DNA from: Malikia spinosa
GTDB taxonomy: Bacteria; Pseudomonadota; Gammaproteobacteria; Burkholderiales; Burkholderiaceae_C
Length of the DNA stretch: 64,000 nucleotides
Direction: 5' to 3'
Assembly (NCBI RefSeq): GCF_002980625.1
Contig: NZ_PVLR01000044.1
Span: 1-64,000 of the forward strand
In this document: positions 31,389 to 39,954 of the stretch, piece after piece
Numbering within the stretch: the first letter of the stretch is position 1
Layout: each line of letters begins with the position of its first letter
Notes under the pieces: model-generated
Told to the model about the DNA's origin: nothing
The model's input: the letters and a program-made list of their open reading frames with translations, nothing else
The model's database searches: none
Made by a program: the position numbers and the translations under genes

Positions 31389-32096
31389 TCAGTCCTCCAC
31401 CATGCCGTCGGGCGTGAGAAGCAGCAGCCGGTCGGCCTGGCCCGCTGCCGCCTGCGAATGGGTCACCAGCACGAGGGCGGCGCCCTGCTCCCGGGTCTGG
31501 GCCTGCAGCAGCTCCATGACCTGGGCCGCGGTGCGCGGGTCGAGGTTGCCGGTCGGCTCATCGGCCAGGATCAGCTCGGGGCGATGCACCAGTGCGCGCG
31601 CGATCGCGACCCGCTGCAGCTGCCCGCCCGAGAGCGTCTGCGGCAGCCGCGGCCCCAGACCGCCCAGACCGACGGCGACCAGCATGGCCTGGACCCGCTC
31701 GGGCGCTGGCTGGCCCAGCAACAACAGCGGCAGGCCGACGTTCTGCTCGACGCTCAGGTGCGGCAGCACATGGAAGGCCTGGAACACGAAGCCCAGATGG
31801 GCGCGGCGCCAGGCGGCGGACTGCGGCTCGCTCAGGGCTGCCCAGTCCCGGCCGAGCAGGCGGACCTGGCCGCTATCGACCCGGTCCAGCCCGGCCAGGC
31901 AATTGAGCAGGGTCGACTTGCCGACGCCCGACTCGCCGACGATCGCGACGAACTCGCCCGCCCGCACCGTCAGATCGACGCCCGCGAACACCGAAGCCTG
32001 CTGGTAGCGCTTGCCCAGGCCGGTGGCCTGCAGGCAGGGCTCGGATTGGGCTTTTGTGGCAGGGGTGGAATCGGGGGCAGCGATGGCGGCAGGCAT
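31389..32096 (-). CDS. ABC transporter ATP-binding protein (LolD/MacB type)
   Basis: A 235-residue ATPase partner of the FtsX-family permease. Walker A GESGVGKST, ABC signature LSGGQLQRVAIARAL, Walker B LILADEPTGNLD and the H-loop THS are all present. GNLDPRTAAQVMELL is typical of the LolD/MacB subfamily. The frame is open to 32150, but the ATG at 32096 gives a normal N-terminus. It is the first gene of a three-gene operon. Confidence 0.9.
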   Translation of the reverse strand: MPAAIAAPDSTPATKAQSEPCLQATGLGKRYQQASVFAGVDLTVRAGEFVAIVGESGVGKSTLLNCLAGLDRVDSGQVRLLGRDWAALSEPQSAAWRRAHLGFVFQAFHVLPHLSVEQNVGLPLLLLGQPAPERVQAMLVAVGLGGLGPRLPQTLSGGQLQRVAIARALVHRPELILADEPTGNLDPRTAAQVMELLQAQTREQGAALVLVTHSQAAAGQADRLLLLTPDGMVED

Positions 32097-32150
32097 GCGG
32101 CCAGTGTAGCCACGGCCCCGGAGCCGGGAGCAATGCGGGCTTTGAGTCAA

Positions 32151-32564
32151 TCAGCCGTCGATGCGGCCCCGGCCCGCCTTGACCTCGGCACGCTTGGCCT
32201 TGCCTTGCAGGCGGCGCTGCTGCGAGCCGTAGGTCGGCCGCGTCGGGCGCCGGGTCTTGGGGGCTTCGGCGACCGAATTGACCAGTTCCTGCAGGCGGCG
32301 CAAGGCGTCCTCGCGGTTGGCGTCCTGGGTCCGGAACGACTGGGCCTTGATGACCAGCACGCCGGCGTCGCTGATGCGCCGGTCGGACAGGGCCAGCAGG
32401 CGGGTCCGCACCGCCTCGGGCAGGGAAGACGCCGCGATGTCGAAGCGCAGCTGGATCGCGCTCGAGACCTTGTTGACGTTCTGCCCGCCAGGACCCTGGG
32501 CCCGGATCGCATGGAACTCGAGCTCGGACGGGTCGACGCTCAAGGCGGGGTGGGCAGGACTCAT
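32151..32564 (-). CDS. arfB: Alternative ribosome-rescue factor ArfB (YaeJ)
   Basis: A 137-residue peptidyl-tRNA hydrolase that frees ribosomes stalled at mRNA ends. The catalytic GGQ is at residues 26-28 within AQGPGGQNVNKVSSA, and a basic C-terminal tail (RLQGKAKRAEVKAGRGR), which enters the empty mRNA channel in the family, closes the protein. The length distinguishes it from full class-I release factors. An in-frame start at 32603 would add 13 residues; the ATG at 32564 is preferred. Confidence 0.93.
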   Translation of the reverse strand: MSPAHPALSVDPSELEFHAIRAQGPGGQNVNKVSSAIQLRFDIAASSLPEAVRTRLLALSDRRISDAGVLVIKAQSFRTQDANREDALRRLQELVNSVAEAPKTRRPTRPTYGSQQRRLQGKAKRAEVKAGRGRIDG

Positions 32565-32673
32565 GACGGCAGTAGGGACGGGGAAATCGGGGCCGCTGGG
32601 CAAACTGTCACCAAGACCTCACAATGACGCGATAAAAGAAGATGGCATTCATTATTTCTGGAGGAGGAAACCC

Positions 32674-32988
32674 ATGTTGACCAACGAACAAATCATTGCG
32701 GCCCAGCAAGCCCAGCTCAAGGCCCTGCACGAGCTGTCGACCCATTATCTGTCGAGCGTCGAGAAGTTGACGGCGCTGAACCTCAAGCTGTCGCAGGACA
32801 CGCTGAACGACGGCGCCCAGCAGGTCCAGGCCAGCCTGAACGCCAAGGACGCCCAGGACCTGATGCAGCTGCACGGCAACAGCTTGCAGCCCCATGTCGA
32901 GCGCGCCGCGGCCTACAGCCGTCAGCTGATGGACATCCTCAGCCACTGGGGCCAGGGAGTAGCGCAGGTTTTCCAGAACCAGCGCTAA
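32674..32988 (+). CDS. Short phasin-family protein
   Basis: A 104-residue, fully helical protein (LTNEQIIAAQQAQLKALHEL at the start, then LTALNLKLSQDTL) matching the Phasin_2 family that coats polyhydroxyalkanoate granules. Most phasins of this type are about 180 residues, so this is a short version. A very strong GGAGGAGG-like ribosome site (32660-32667) precedes the ATG at 32674, suggesting high expression. It is a single gene divergent from arfB and ends before a bidirectional terminator. Confidence 0.8.
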   Translation: MLTNEQIIAAQQAQLKALHELSTHYLSSVEKLTALNLKLSQDTLNDGAQQVQASLNAKDAQDLMQLHGNSLQPHVERAAAYSRQLMDILSHWGQGVAQVFQNQR

Positions 32989-33012
32989 CGGGCACGCGCG
33001 GTACAGGCGCAA

Positions 33013-33037
33013 AAAAGCCCGGCAGGTCCGGGCTTTT
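33013..33037. terminator. Bidirectional terminator between phasin and tRNA-His
   Basis: A perfect 10-bp stem AAAAGCCCGG / CCGGGCTTTT with a 5-base loop. It lies 24 bases past the phasin stop on the plus strand and 29 bases past the tRNA-His 3' end on the minus strand, so it can serve both. Confidence 0.8.
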
Positions 33038-33066
33038 GACTGGGCTCTACAGGAGCCCTAAAGGGA

Positions 33067-33143
33067 TGGGGTGGCTGATGGGACTCGAACCCACGACAAC
33101 AGGAATCACAATCCTGGACTCTACCAACTGAGCTACAGCCACC
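33067..33143 (-). tRNA. tRNA-His (GTG anticodon), copy 1
   Basis: A 77-nt tRNA on the minus strand with the extra G(-1) paired to C73 typical of tRNA-His, acceptor GTGGCTG/CAGCCAC, anticodon loop TTGTGAT (anticodon GTG), T-loop TTCGAGT and encoded CCA. The 77 bases match the copy at 33274-33350, while the flanks differ. A terminator lies on each side. Confidence 0.97.
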
Positions 33144-33164
33144 GCGGCTGACAATTTCTTGATG

Positions 33165-33193
33165 AAAAAAGCTCGACTGGACCGGGCTTTTTT
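33165..33193 (-). terminator. Terminator between the two tRNA-His genes
   Basis: AAAAAAGCTCG (33165-33175) pairs with CGGGCTTTTTT (33183-33193) through an 11-bp stem with one G-T wobble. On the minus strand it lies about 80 bases downstream of the upstream tRNA-His copy and ends in six T residues. The downstream copy therefore needs read-through or its own promoter. Confidence 0.7.
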
Positions 33194-33273
33194 CGGCTGC
33201 TGTTCACAAAGCGTCCCAGTAGTATCTTGCGACTGACTTGCTGGGAACAGCATTTGCAAATGCTTGGAATTCT

Positions 33274-33350
33274 TGGGGTGGCTGATGGGACTCGAACCCA
33301 CGACAACAGGAATCACAATCCTGGACTCTACCAACTGAGCTACAGCCACC
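33274..33350 (-). tRNA. tRNA-His (GTG anticodon), copy 2
   Basis: A 77-nt tRNA-His identical to the copy at 33067-33143, with G(-1), anticodon GTG and encoded CCA. It lies 42 bases after the ppiD stop on the same strand, with a candidate -10 element just upstream at 33357-33373. Confidence 0.97.
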
Positions 33351-33356
33351 GTCTGT

Positions 33357-33373
33357 CGAAGCCGCTATTCTAT
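33357..33373 (-). promoter_or_regulatory. Candidate -10 region for tRNA-His
   Basis: On the minus strand this reads ATAGAATANNGGCTTCG, matching the motif before tRNA-Lys at 4887-4903. It starts about 7 bases upstream of the mature tRNA and lies in the ppiD-tRNA gap. The -35 position has no good match, so assignment rests on the shared motif. Confidence 0.45.
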
Positions 33374-33392
33374 ACAGAAAAAGCGGCCCATC

Positions 33393-35291
33393 TCAGGACT
33401 TGATCAGGATTTTTACCTGGTAGTGCTTCTTCAGCGCCTCGAGGTAGGCCTGCGCCTCGGCCTGGGCCCACATCTGGGCCAGCTGCTGGCGACCCTGCTC
33501 GGCTTGCGCGGCGGCCAGCGCCTCGGGTGCGAGCACCTGATTGATGCGTGCGACGGCATAGCCCTGGGCGCCAAGGTCGACGCCGGCCCAGCCGGGCTGG
33601 CCCTTTTCGACCTGGGCCGACAGCAAGGCGGAAACCAGCGGTTGCGCCAGGCCCTGGGCCTGCTGGCGCGAGACCACGATGGCCGCCGGCAGGCTGGCGG
33701 CGGTGCCGCCCTTCCAGGCCTCGAGCCGGGCCTTGCCCTCGGCCTTGGCGAGTTCGAGCGCACGCTGCTGGACCAGGGCCTGGCGCACCTGGGCGCTGAC
33801 CTCGGCCAGCGGACGAGTGGCAGCCGGGCGGTGCTGCAGCACGCGAGCGGCCACCAGCTGGTTGGCGCCGAGCTCGACCGCTTCGGTGTTGCGCTTGGAA
33901 CGCAGCGCGTCGTCGGCAAACACCGTCTGCAGCAGCTTCGGATTCGCCAGCAGGGCATCGGCACCAGCGGCGGTCGGGCCGCTGCGCTGCAGGCCGGCCT
34001 GGGACTTGATGGTCAGGCCCAGCTTGTCGGCGGCGGGCTTCAAGCTGTCGGCCTGCTCGTAGACCAGGTTGCCGAACTGCTCGGCGGCTTCGACATAGGC
34101 CTTGAGCGACTGCTGCTGCTTGAGCTCGCGCTCGAGCTCGGCGCGCAGCGACTCGAAGCTGGGCTTGGCCGGCTGGCGGATGTCGGTCAGCTGGATGATG
34201 TGAAAGCCGAACTCGGACTCGACCAGATCCGAGAGCTGGCCCTTGGCGAGCGCGAAGGCCGCGTCCTCGAACGGCTTGACCATGCTGCCGCGCGTGAAGA
34301 AGTCGAGGTCGCCGCCCTTGGCCGCCGAGCCCGGGTCCTGCGAGCGGGCCTTGGCCAGCTCGGCGAAGCGCGCCGGGGTCTGGCGCAGCTCGGCCAGCAG
34401 GGCCTGCGCCTGCTCCTTGACCTTGGCCTTGTCGGCCGCAGCGGCATCGGGCGCCACGGTCAGCAGGATATGGCTGGCGCGGCGCTGCTCATCCTTGGCC
34501 AGCTGGGCCAGTTTCTGCTCGTAGCGCGCGCGCAGGTCGGCGTCGGACACCGTGAGGCGGCGCGCGACGGCGTCGAGGTCGAGCACCAGGTATTCGATGT
34601 CGGCCTGCTCGGGCGACTGGAAGCGGGTCAGATTGGCCTGGTAGTAGGACTCGACATCGGCATCAGTGACCTGGACCTTGGACACGAAATCGGCCGGGGC
34701 GAAACGGGCGACCTGGACCTCGCGCCGCTCGAACCAGGCGCCGAGCGCGGGCTGGGCCACGGCGGCCGGCAGCAGCGAGCTCGCGCTGATGCCCGCCAGC
34801 ACCTGGCGCTGCGCGATGTCCTGGCGCAGCGAGTTCTCGTACTGCTCGGGCGTCATGCCCTGGGCGCGCAGGGCCTCGTTGTAGCGCTGCAGGTCGAGCT
34901 GGCCGTCGGGCTTGCGAAAGGACGCAATCACCGGGTCCTGCGACAGCTCGCGCACCAGGCGCTGGTCGGGCGTGACGATATGCTGGTCCTGGGTGGCCAG
35001 CGCCAGCACGCGCTGGGCGATCAGTCGATCGAGCGTGATGCGGCGCGCGGCGTCGGACTCGAGCTGGGCCCGGTCGAGGCCGGGCATGCTGGCCAGGCGC
35101 TGTTCGACCTCGCTGCGGTGCGCGTTGTCGAGTTCCTGGCGCGTGATGACCTTGCCGGCGACCTCGGCCACCTTGTCGGTGGAGTCGGTGCTGTCATAGC
35201 CCTGGACGCCGAACAGCACGAAGCCGATCACGAGCGGAATGAACAGCAAACCCATGATGAGCTTCATGTGCTTGCGGAAAAAATCGAACAT
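33393..35291 (-). CDS. ppiD: Periplasmic folding chaperone PpiD (SurA-N/parvulin)
   Basis: A 632-residue inner-membrane-anchored chaperone that meets proteins leaving the Sec translocon. The membrane anchor is at about 12-32 ([18 protein letters not shown]), followed by a SurA-N-like chaperone region with [20 protein letters not shown]. The parvulin domain (about 270-370) has [30 protein letters not shown] and [11 protein letters not shown]-terminal helical region completes the usual length. It is divergent from the unknown gene at 35450 and followed by tRNA-His. Confidence 0.94.
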   Translation of the reverse strand: MFDFFRKHMKLIMGLLFIPLVIGFVLFGVQGYDSTDSTDKVAEVAGKVITRQELDNAHRSEVEQRLASMPGLDRAQLESDAARRITLDRLIAQRVLALATQDQHIVTPDQRLVRELSQDPVIASFRKPDGQLDLQRYNEALRAQGMTPEQYENSLRQDIAQRQVLAGISASSLLPAAVAQPALGAWFERREVQVARFAPADFVSKVQVTDADVESYYQANLTRFQSPEQADIEYLVLDLDAVARRLTVSDADLRARYEQKLAQLAKDEQRRASHILLTVAPDAAAADKAKVKEQAQALLAELRQTPARFAELAKARSQDPGSAAKGGDLDFFTRGSMVKPFEDAAFALAKGQLSDLVESEFGFHIIQLTDIRQPAKPSFESLRAELERELKQQQSLKAYVEAAEQFGNLVYEQADSLKPAADKLGLTIKSQAGLQRSGPTAAGADALLANPKLLQTVFADDALRSKRNTEAVELGANQLVAARVLQHRPAATRPLAEVSAQVRQALVQQRALELAKAEGKARLEAWKGGTAASLPAAIVVSRQQAQGLAQPLVSALLSAQVEKGQPGWAGVDLGAQGYAVARINQVLAPEALAAAQAEQGRQQLAQMWAQAEAQAYLEALKKHYQVKILIKS

Positions 35292-35449
35292 AGCCGGTAC
35301 CAGTCAGAACAAAAAAGTCGAGCCGAAAGAGTTTACTTGAGATCGATGGCTGCTCCCTGTGGCAGGGCGGGCAGCGCTGCGGTGCGAGAATCGCCGCTCC
35401 ACCCCTCCCGGCGGCCCGCCTGGCCGCCGCGCTCTCACACAGGAAACCG

Positions 35450-36226
35450 ATGCTGCGCGACTTGCTGCTCAAAGACTTTGGCCTGGACCTGCCCATCGCG
35501 GGCGGCTCCGGCCGCAATGCCGAAGACCCGATCGTCATCGCCACCGATTCGCTCTACCTCGCGGTCGAGGCGCAGGACAGCATCGCTGCCTGCCTGTTCG
35601 GCGGCCAGCAGCAATGGCGGCTGGTGGCCAAGCAGCCCGACCCGGTGCGGCCGACGGTCGAATGCTGCCAGTACGAGATCCGCTTCATCGACGGCGAGCA
35701 GCTGGTGGCCGAGCCGCGCCAGCTCTACTTCGACACCAGCCGCCTCAAGCTGGCGCCCGGACGCAGCACCCCGGCTTGCGGCTTCAGCCTGGGCGAGCGC
35801 TTTGGCTTCGGGCTGCCGGCGCAGTTCGGCTGGCTGCATTTCGAGCGCATGGGCCCGGTCGATACGCCGGCCGGCGGCCTGCGGCTGGATTACGCGGCGC
35901 GCCAGACCGAGGTCAGCCTGACGCTCTACCCGGCGCCGGACCGCACGCCAACCGAAGCCGGCCTGCAGGCCGAGCTGGAACAGGCGCTGGCCGAGCTGCG
36001 GGTCGAATTCCCGGGCCTGCAGCCGGCCAGCGAGAACAAGAGCGCCAATCTGCGCTACGCCAGCTTCGATGCCGGCCAGCGCTTCTCGGCGCTGGCGCTG
36101 ACCAGCTACCAGGGCCATTACTGCCGCATCCGGCTGACACTGGCGCCATCGGCGATCGGCCAGGACTTCCAGTGCCTGATGGATTCGCTGTCGGCGATGC
36201 TGAGCCACTTCAACCGCAGGAGCTGA
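35450..36226 (+). CDS. Uncharacterised protein
   Basis: A 258-residue protein that I do not recognise. It has no signal peptide or membrane segment and looks like a soluble mixed alpha/beta protein. The middle has several aromatic/Gly-rich strands (GFSLGERFGFGLPAQFGW), and the segment VECCQYEIRF has adjacent cysteines. An AGGAAA ribosome site precedes the ATG at 35450, and codon use matches the surrounding genes, so it is surely coding. It stands alone between ppiD (divergent) and sbp (same strand, 118 bases on). Confidence 0.8.
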   Translation: MLRDLLLKDFGLDLPIAGGSGRNAEDPIVIATDSLYLAVEAQDSIAACLFGGQQQWRLVAKQPDPVRPTVECCQYEIRFIDGEQLVAEPRQLYFDTSRLKLAPGRSTPACGFSLGERFGFGLPAQFGWLHFERMGPVDTPAGGLRLDYAARQTEVSLTLYPAPDRTPTEAGLQAELEQALAELRVEFPGLQPASENKSANLRYASFDAGQRFSALALTSYQGHYCRIRLTLAPSAIGQDFQCLMDSLSAMLSHFNRRS

Positions 36227-36344
36227 GCGCGCGGCTTCCCTTTAGTTGGTTTGGTAATTTTCAAGTGATTTTTTATTAGTTCTTGTTGGCTGGGTTTGCT
36301 TCGATCATCGGTCTCATCACCACCCGATCGCAAGGAAACCCCTC

Positions 36345-37361
36345 ATGCAAGCACGCCGTCACTGGATAAGACACCAGCTAGCCATCGCCGCCCTGCTCGG
36401 CGCCGGCCTGGTCCCGGCCTGGGCCCAGAACAAGGTCGAACTGCTCAACGTTTCGTACGACCCGACGCGCGAACTCTACGTCGAGTTCAACGCCGCCTTC
36501 GCCAGGCACTGGAAGGCCAAGACCGGCCAGGAGGTCGCGATCAAGCAGTCGCATGGCGGCTCGGGCAAGCAGGCACGCGGCATCATCGACGGGCTCGATG
36601 CCGATGTCGCGACGCTGGCGCTGGCCGGCGACACCGATGCGCTGCACCACAACGGCAAGCTGATCCCGAAGGACTGGCAAAAGCGCCTGCCGCACAACAG
36701 CTCGCCCTATACCTCGACCATCATCCTGGTGGTGCGCGAGGGCAACCCCAAGGGCATCAAGGACTGGGACGACCTGGCCCGGCCGAGCGTCAAGGTCATC
36801 ACGCCGAACCCCAAGACCTCGGGCGGCGCACGCTGGAACTACCTGGCGGCCTGGGAATTCGCCAAGCGCAAGTATGGCGGCGAGGCGCAGGCGCGCGACT
36901 TCGTCAGGAAGCTGTACGAGAACGTGCCGGTGCTCGATACCGGCGCGCGCGGCTCGTCGATCACCTTTGGCCAGCGCAACCAGGGCGATGTCTTCATCTC
37001 GTGGGAGAACGAGGCCTATCTGCTCGAGAAGGAATTCGGCGCCAAGTTCGACATCGTCTACCCGTCGATCAGCATCCTGGCCGAGCCGGCCGTCACGGTG
37101 GTCGACAAGACGGTTGACCGCAAGGGCACGCGCCAGGTGGCGCAGGCTTATCTGGAATACCTCTACAGCGACGAGGGCCAGGACATCGCGGGCAAGAACT
37201 TCTACCGCCCGATCTCGGCCAAGGCGCAGGCCAAGTACGCCAAGCAGTTCCCCAAGCTCAACCTGTTCAGCATCGACCAGGCCTTCGGTGGCTGGAGCCA
37301 GGCCAGCAAGGACCATTTCGCCGACGGCGCCAGCTTCGACCAGATCTACAGCAAGAAGTAA
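36345..37361 (+). CDS. sbp: Periplasmic sulfate-binding protein
   Basis: A 338-residue solute-binding protein with a signal peptide ending near LVPAWAQ (about 27). The mature start [19 protein letters not shown], the anion-binding loop [14 protein letters not shown] and the segment [16 protein letters not shown] are hallmarks of the Sbp/CysP family for sulfate or thiosulfate uptake. The permease and ATPase genes (cysT, cysW, cysA) are not nearby, so it must use a transporter encoded elsewhere. The upstream gap has an A+T-rich stretch (36240-36290) suitable for a CysB-type promoter. A Mop protein and cysB follow. Confidence 0.93.
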   Translation: MQARRHWIRHQLAIAALLGAGLVPAWAQNKVELLNVSYDPTRELYVEFNAAFARHWKAKTGQEVAIKQSHGGSGKQARGIIDGLDADVATLALAGDTDALHHNGKLIPKDWQKRLPHNSSPYTSTIILVVREGNPKGIKDWDDLARPSVKVITPNPKTSGGARWNYLAAWEFAKRKYGGEAQARDFVRKLYENVPVLDTGARGSSITFGQRNQGDVFISWENEAYLLEKEFGAKFDIVYPSISILAEPAVTVVDKTVDRKGTRQVAQAYLEYLYSDEGQDIAGKNFYRPISAKAQAKYAKQFPKLNLFSIDQAFGGWSQASKDHFADGASFDQIYSKK

Positions 37362-37386
37362 CACTTTTTTATTCAAGGAAAAAATC

Positions 37387-37602
37387 ATGTCCATTCAAGC
37401 CATCAACGTCCGCAACCAGTTCAAGGGCAAGGTCAAGGAAATCATTCGCGGCGATGTCGTGTCGGAAATCGATGTCGAGACGCCCTGGGGCATCGTGACC
37501 TCGGTCATCACGACCCGCTCGGTCGATGCGCTCGACCTCAAGCTCGGCTCCGAGGTGGTTGCGCTGGTCAAGTCGACCGAAGTCTCGCTGGCCAAGCTGT
37601 AA
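37387..37602 (+). CDS. Mop/TOBE-domain molybdate-binding-like protein
   Basis: A 71-residue protein consisting of a single Mop (TOBE) domain: NVRNQFKGKVKEIIRGDVVS, then PWGIVTSVITTRSVDALDL and VVALVKSTEVSLAKL. Such molbindin-like proteins bind molybdate, sometimes sulfate-like oxyanions, and store or buffer them in the cytoplasm. An AAGGAAA ribosome site precedes the ATG. The stop TAA overlaps the cysB start (TAATG), so the two are translationally linked; sbp lies 25 bases upstream. Confidence 0.85.
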   Translation: MSIQAINVRNQFKGKVKEIIRGDVVSEIDVETPWGIVTSVITTRSVDALDLKLGSEVVALVKSTEVSLAKL

Positions 37603-38525
37603 TGAATTTCCAGCAACTGCGCTCGGTGCGCGAGGCGGTGCGCTGCGGCTTCAACCTGACCGAGGTCGCCGCAGCGCTGCACACCTCGCAGCCTGGCGTC
37701 AGCCGCCAGGTACGCGAGCTGGAAGAGGAGCTCGGCGTCGAGTTGTTCGAGCGCGCGGGCAAGCGCCTGCTGGGTCTGACCTCGGCCGGCAAGGCCTTGC
37801 TGCCGATCGTCGAGCGCGTGCTGCTCGACGCCGACAGCCTGCGCCGGGCCGGCCAGGAATTGCAGGGCCGCGAGGAGGGACGGCTGTCGATCGCCGCCAC
37901 CCACTCGCAGGCGCGCTACGCGCTGCCGCATGTGGTCAGGGATTTCCGCCAGCGCTGGCCGCGCGTGAGCCTGCACCTGCACCAGGGCAGCCCGAAGCAG
38001 GTGGCCGAGATGCTGCTGGCGGGCGAGGCCGACATCGGCATCGCGACCGAGGCGCTGGCGAGCTACGACCAGCTCGTCACCCTGCCCTGCTACCGCTGGA
38101 GCCACAGCATCGTGCTGCCGCCGGGGCACCCGCTGATCGAACGCGGCAGCGCCATCACGCTGCATGACCTGGCTGCCTACCCGATCATCACCTACGAGCA
38201 GGGCTACACCGGCCGTTCGCATATCGATGCAGCCTTCACGGCGGCCGGACTGCAGCCCGACGTGGTGCTGACCGCAATGGACGCCGACGTGATCAAGACC
38301 TATGTCGAGCTCGAGATGGGCGTGGGCATCGTCGCCTCGATCGCGATCGACGAGGAACGCGACCACCATCTGCACGCGATCGATGCCGGCCACCTGTTCC
38401 AGATCAATGTGACCCGGCTCGGCATGCGACGCAACCTCTGGCTGCCGGGTTTCGCCTTTGGCTTCATCGAGACCTTCGTTCCGACGCTGACGCGCGACGA
38501 GGTGTTGAAGGCCTTCGGCGATTGA
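37602..38525 (+). CDS. cysB: CysB-family LysR-type regulator
   Basis: A 307-residue transcription factor with an N-terminal winged helix-turn-helix (FNLTEVAAALHTSQPGVSRQVRELEEELGV is the recognition region, about 19-48) and a C-terminal sulfate/acetylserine-binding domain with TYEQGYTGRSHID and MDADVIKTYVELEMGVGIV. CysB and Cbl/SsuR homologues activate sulfate and sulfonate uptake genes under sulfur limitation. It is linked to sbp and the Mop gene and lies at the left edge of the sulfur gene region, so it plausibly controls much of it. CysB versus SsuR/Cbl type is not settled. Confidence 0.9.
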   Translation: MNFQQLRSVREAVRCGFNLTEVAAALHTSQPGVSRQVRELEEELGVELFERAGKRLLGLTSAGKALLPIVERVLLDADSLRRAGQELQGREEGRLSIAATHSQARYALPHVVRDFRQRWPRVSLHLHQGSPKQVAEMLLAGEADIGIATEALASYDQLVTLPCYRWSHSIVLPPGHPLIERGSAITLHDLAAYPIITYEQGYTGRSHIDAAFTAAGLQPDVVLTAMDADVIKTYVELEMGVGIVASIAIDEERDHHLHAIDAGHLFQINVTRLGMRRNLWLPGFAFGFIETFVPTLTRDEVLKAFGD

Positions 38526-38549
38526 CCCGGCTCAGCGGTCAGACGGCGC

Positions 38550-39845
38550 TCAGACCGCGGCCAACGCCTGGTCCAGATCGGCCAGCAGGTCGTCGATATG
38601 CTCGATGCCGATCGACAGGCGCACCGCGTCCTCGGGCACCCCGGACTTGACCAGTTCCTCGGGCGAGAGCTGGCGGTGCGTGGTCGATGCCGGATGGGTG
38701 GCGAGCGACTTGGCGTCACCGATGTTGACCAGGCGGGTGAACAGGCCCAGCGCGTCGAGGAAGCGCGCACCGGCCGCCCGGCCCTGACCCGCTTCACTCT
38801 TGACGCCGAAGGTCAGCAGGCCCGAGGCCTTGCCGCCCAGGTATTTCTGCGCCAGCGCATGGTCCGGGTGCTCGGGCAGACCCGCGTAGTTGACCCAGCC
38901 CACCTTGGGGTGCTGCTGCAGGAACTGCGCCACTGCCAGGCTGTTGGCGTTGATGCGGTCCATGCGCAACGCCAGCGTCTCGATGCCTTGCAGGATCAGG
39001 AAGGCGTTGAAGGGCGAGATCGCCGCGCCAGTGTTGCGCAGCGGAACCACGCGGGCGCGGCCGATGTAGGCCGCCGCGCCGAGTGCCTCGGTGTAGACCA
39101 CGCCGTGGTAGCTCGGGTCGGGCTCGTTCAGGCGCTTGAAACGCGCCTTGTGCTCGGCCCAGGGGAACTTGCCGCTGTCGATGATGGCGCCGCCCAGGCT
39201 GGTGCCATGGCCGCCCAGGTACTTGGTCAGCGACTGCACCACGATGTCGGCGCCATGCTCGATCGGGCGCAGCAGGTAGGGCGAGGCCACCGTGTTGTCG
39301 ACGATCAGCGGGATGCCGTGCTTGTGCGCGATGGCAGCCACGGCCGCGATGTCGGTGATGTTGCCCTGCGGGTTTCCGATCGACTCGACGAAGATGGCCT
39401 TGGTGCGCTCGTCGATCAGCGGCTCGAAGCTGGCCGGATCGCGGTGGTTGGCAAAGCGCGTGTTGATGCCGAACTGCGGCAGCGTGTGCGCGAGCAGGTT
39501 GTAGGTGCCGCCATAGAGCGCGGTGCTGGAGACGATGTTGTCGCCCGCCTCGGTGATGGTCTGGATCGCGTAGGTCACGGCCGCCTGGCCCGAGGCCAGC
39601 GCCAGCGCGGCGATGCCCCCTTCGAGCGAGGCGATGCGCTGCTCGAGCACATCCTGCGTCGGGTTCATGATGCGGGTGTAGATATTGCCCGGCACCTTGA
39701 GGTCGAACAGGTCGGCACCATGCTGCGCGCTGTCAAAGGCGTAGGCCGCGGTCTGGTAGATCGGCACGGCCACCGCCTTGGTGGTCGGGTCGGGCTGATA
39801 ACCGGCGTGGACGGAACGGGTTTCAAATTTCCAGTTTGCTGACAT
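38550..39845 (-). CDS. metY: O-acetylhomoserine sulfhydrylase
   Basis: A 431-residue PLP enzyme of the Cys/Met metabolism family that makes homocysteine from O-acetylhomoserine and sulfide. [37 protein letters not shown], the [13 protein letters not shown] segment and the PLP lysine in [10 protein letters not shown] (Lys208) are all conserved, and the length is the metY length rather than metB or metZ. It is convergent with cysB. Position supports direct sulfide assimilation from the sulfate and sulfonate pathways encoded nearby. Confidence 0.94.
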   Translation of the reverse strand: MSANWKFETRSVHAGYQPDPTTKAVAVPIYQTAAYAFDSAQHGADLFDLKVPGNIYTRIMNPTQDVLEQRIASLEGGIAALALASGQAAVTYAIQTITEAGDNIVSSTALYGGTYNLLAHTLPQFGINTRFANHRDPASFEPLIDERTKAIFVESIGNPQGNITDIAAVAAIAHKHGIPLIVDNTVASPYLLRPIEHGADIVVQSLTKYLGGHGTSLGGAIIDSGKFPWAEHKARFKRLNEPDPSYHGVVYTEALGAAAYIGRARVVPLRNTGAAISPFNAFLILQGIETLALRMDRINANSLAVAQFLQQHPKVGWVNYAGLPEHPDHALAQKYLGGKASGLLTFGVKSEAGQGRAAGARFLDALGLFTRLVNIGDAKSLATHPASTTHRQLSPEELVKSGVPEDAVRLSIGIEHIDDLLADLDQALAAV

Positions 39846-39954
39846 CGGGGACTCCAGGGGTCAAAGAAAGGCTCAAAATTGAATTGAGTACATGATGGAC
39901 AACAGCCGCTGATCGGGGAAGGAATAGATCCGCAGTTGCTTATTACGAAATCAA

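Noticed and set aside
33047-33349. A 100-codon minus-strand frame with an internal repeat
   Set aside because: The repeat is simply the two identical tRNA-His genes being translated.
33423-35921. An 832-codon open frame on the plus strand
   Set aside because: It is antisense to ppiD and then runs out of frame through the unknown gene at 35450.
36118-36333. A 71-codon minus-strand frame before sbp
   Set aside because: It spans the end of the unknown gene in antisense and the probable sbp promoter.
39846-39954. A SAM or SAH riboswitch before metY
   Set aside because: The leader is only about 110 bases and shows no stem arrangement resembling the known classes.
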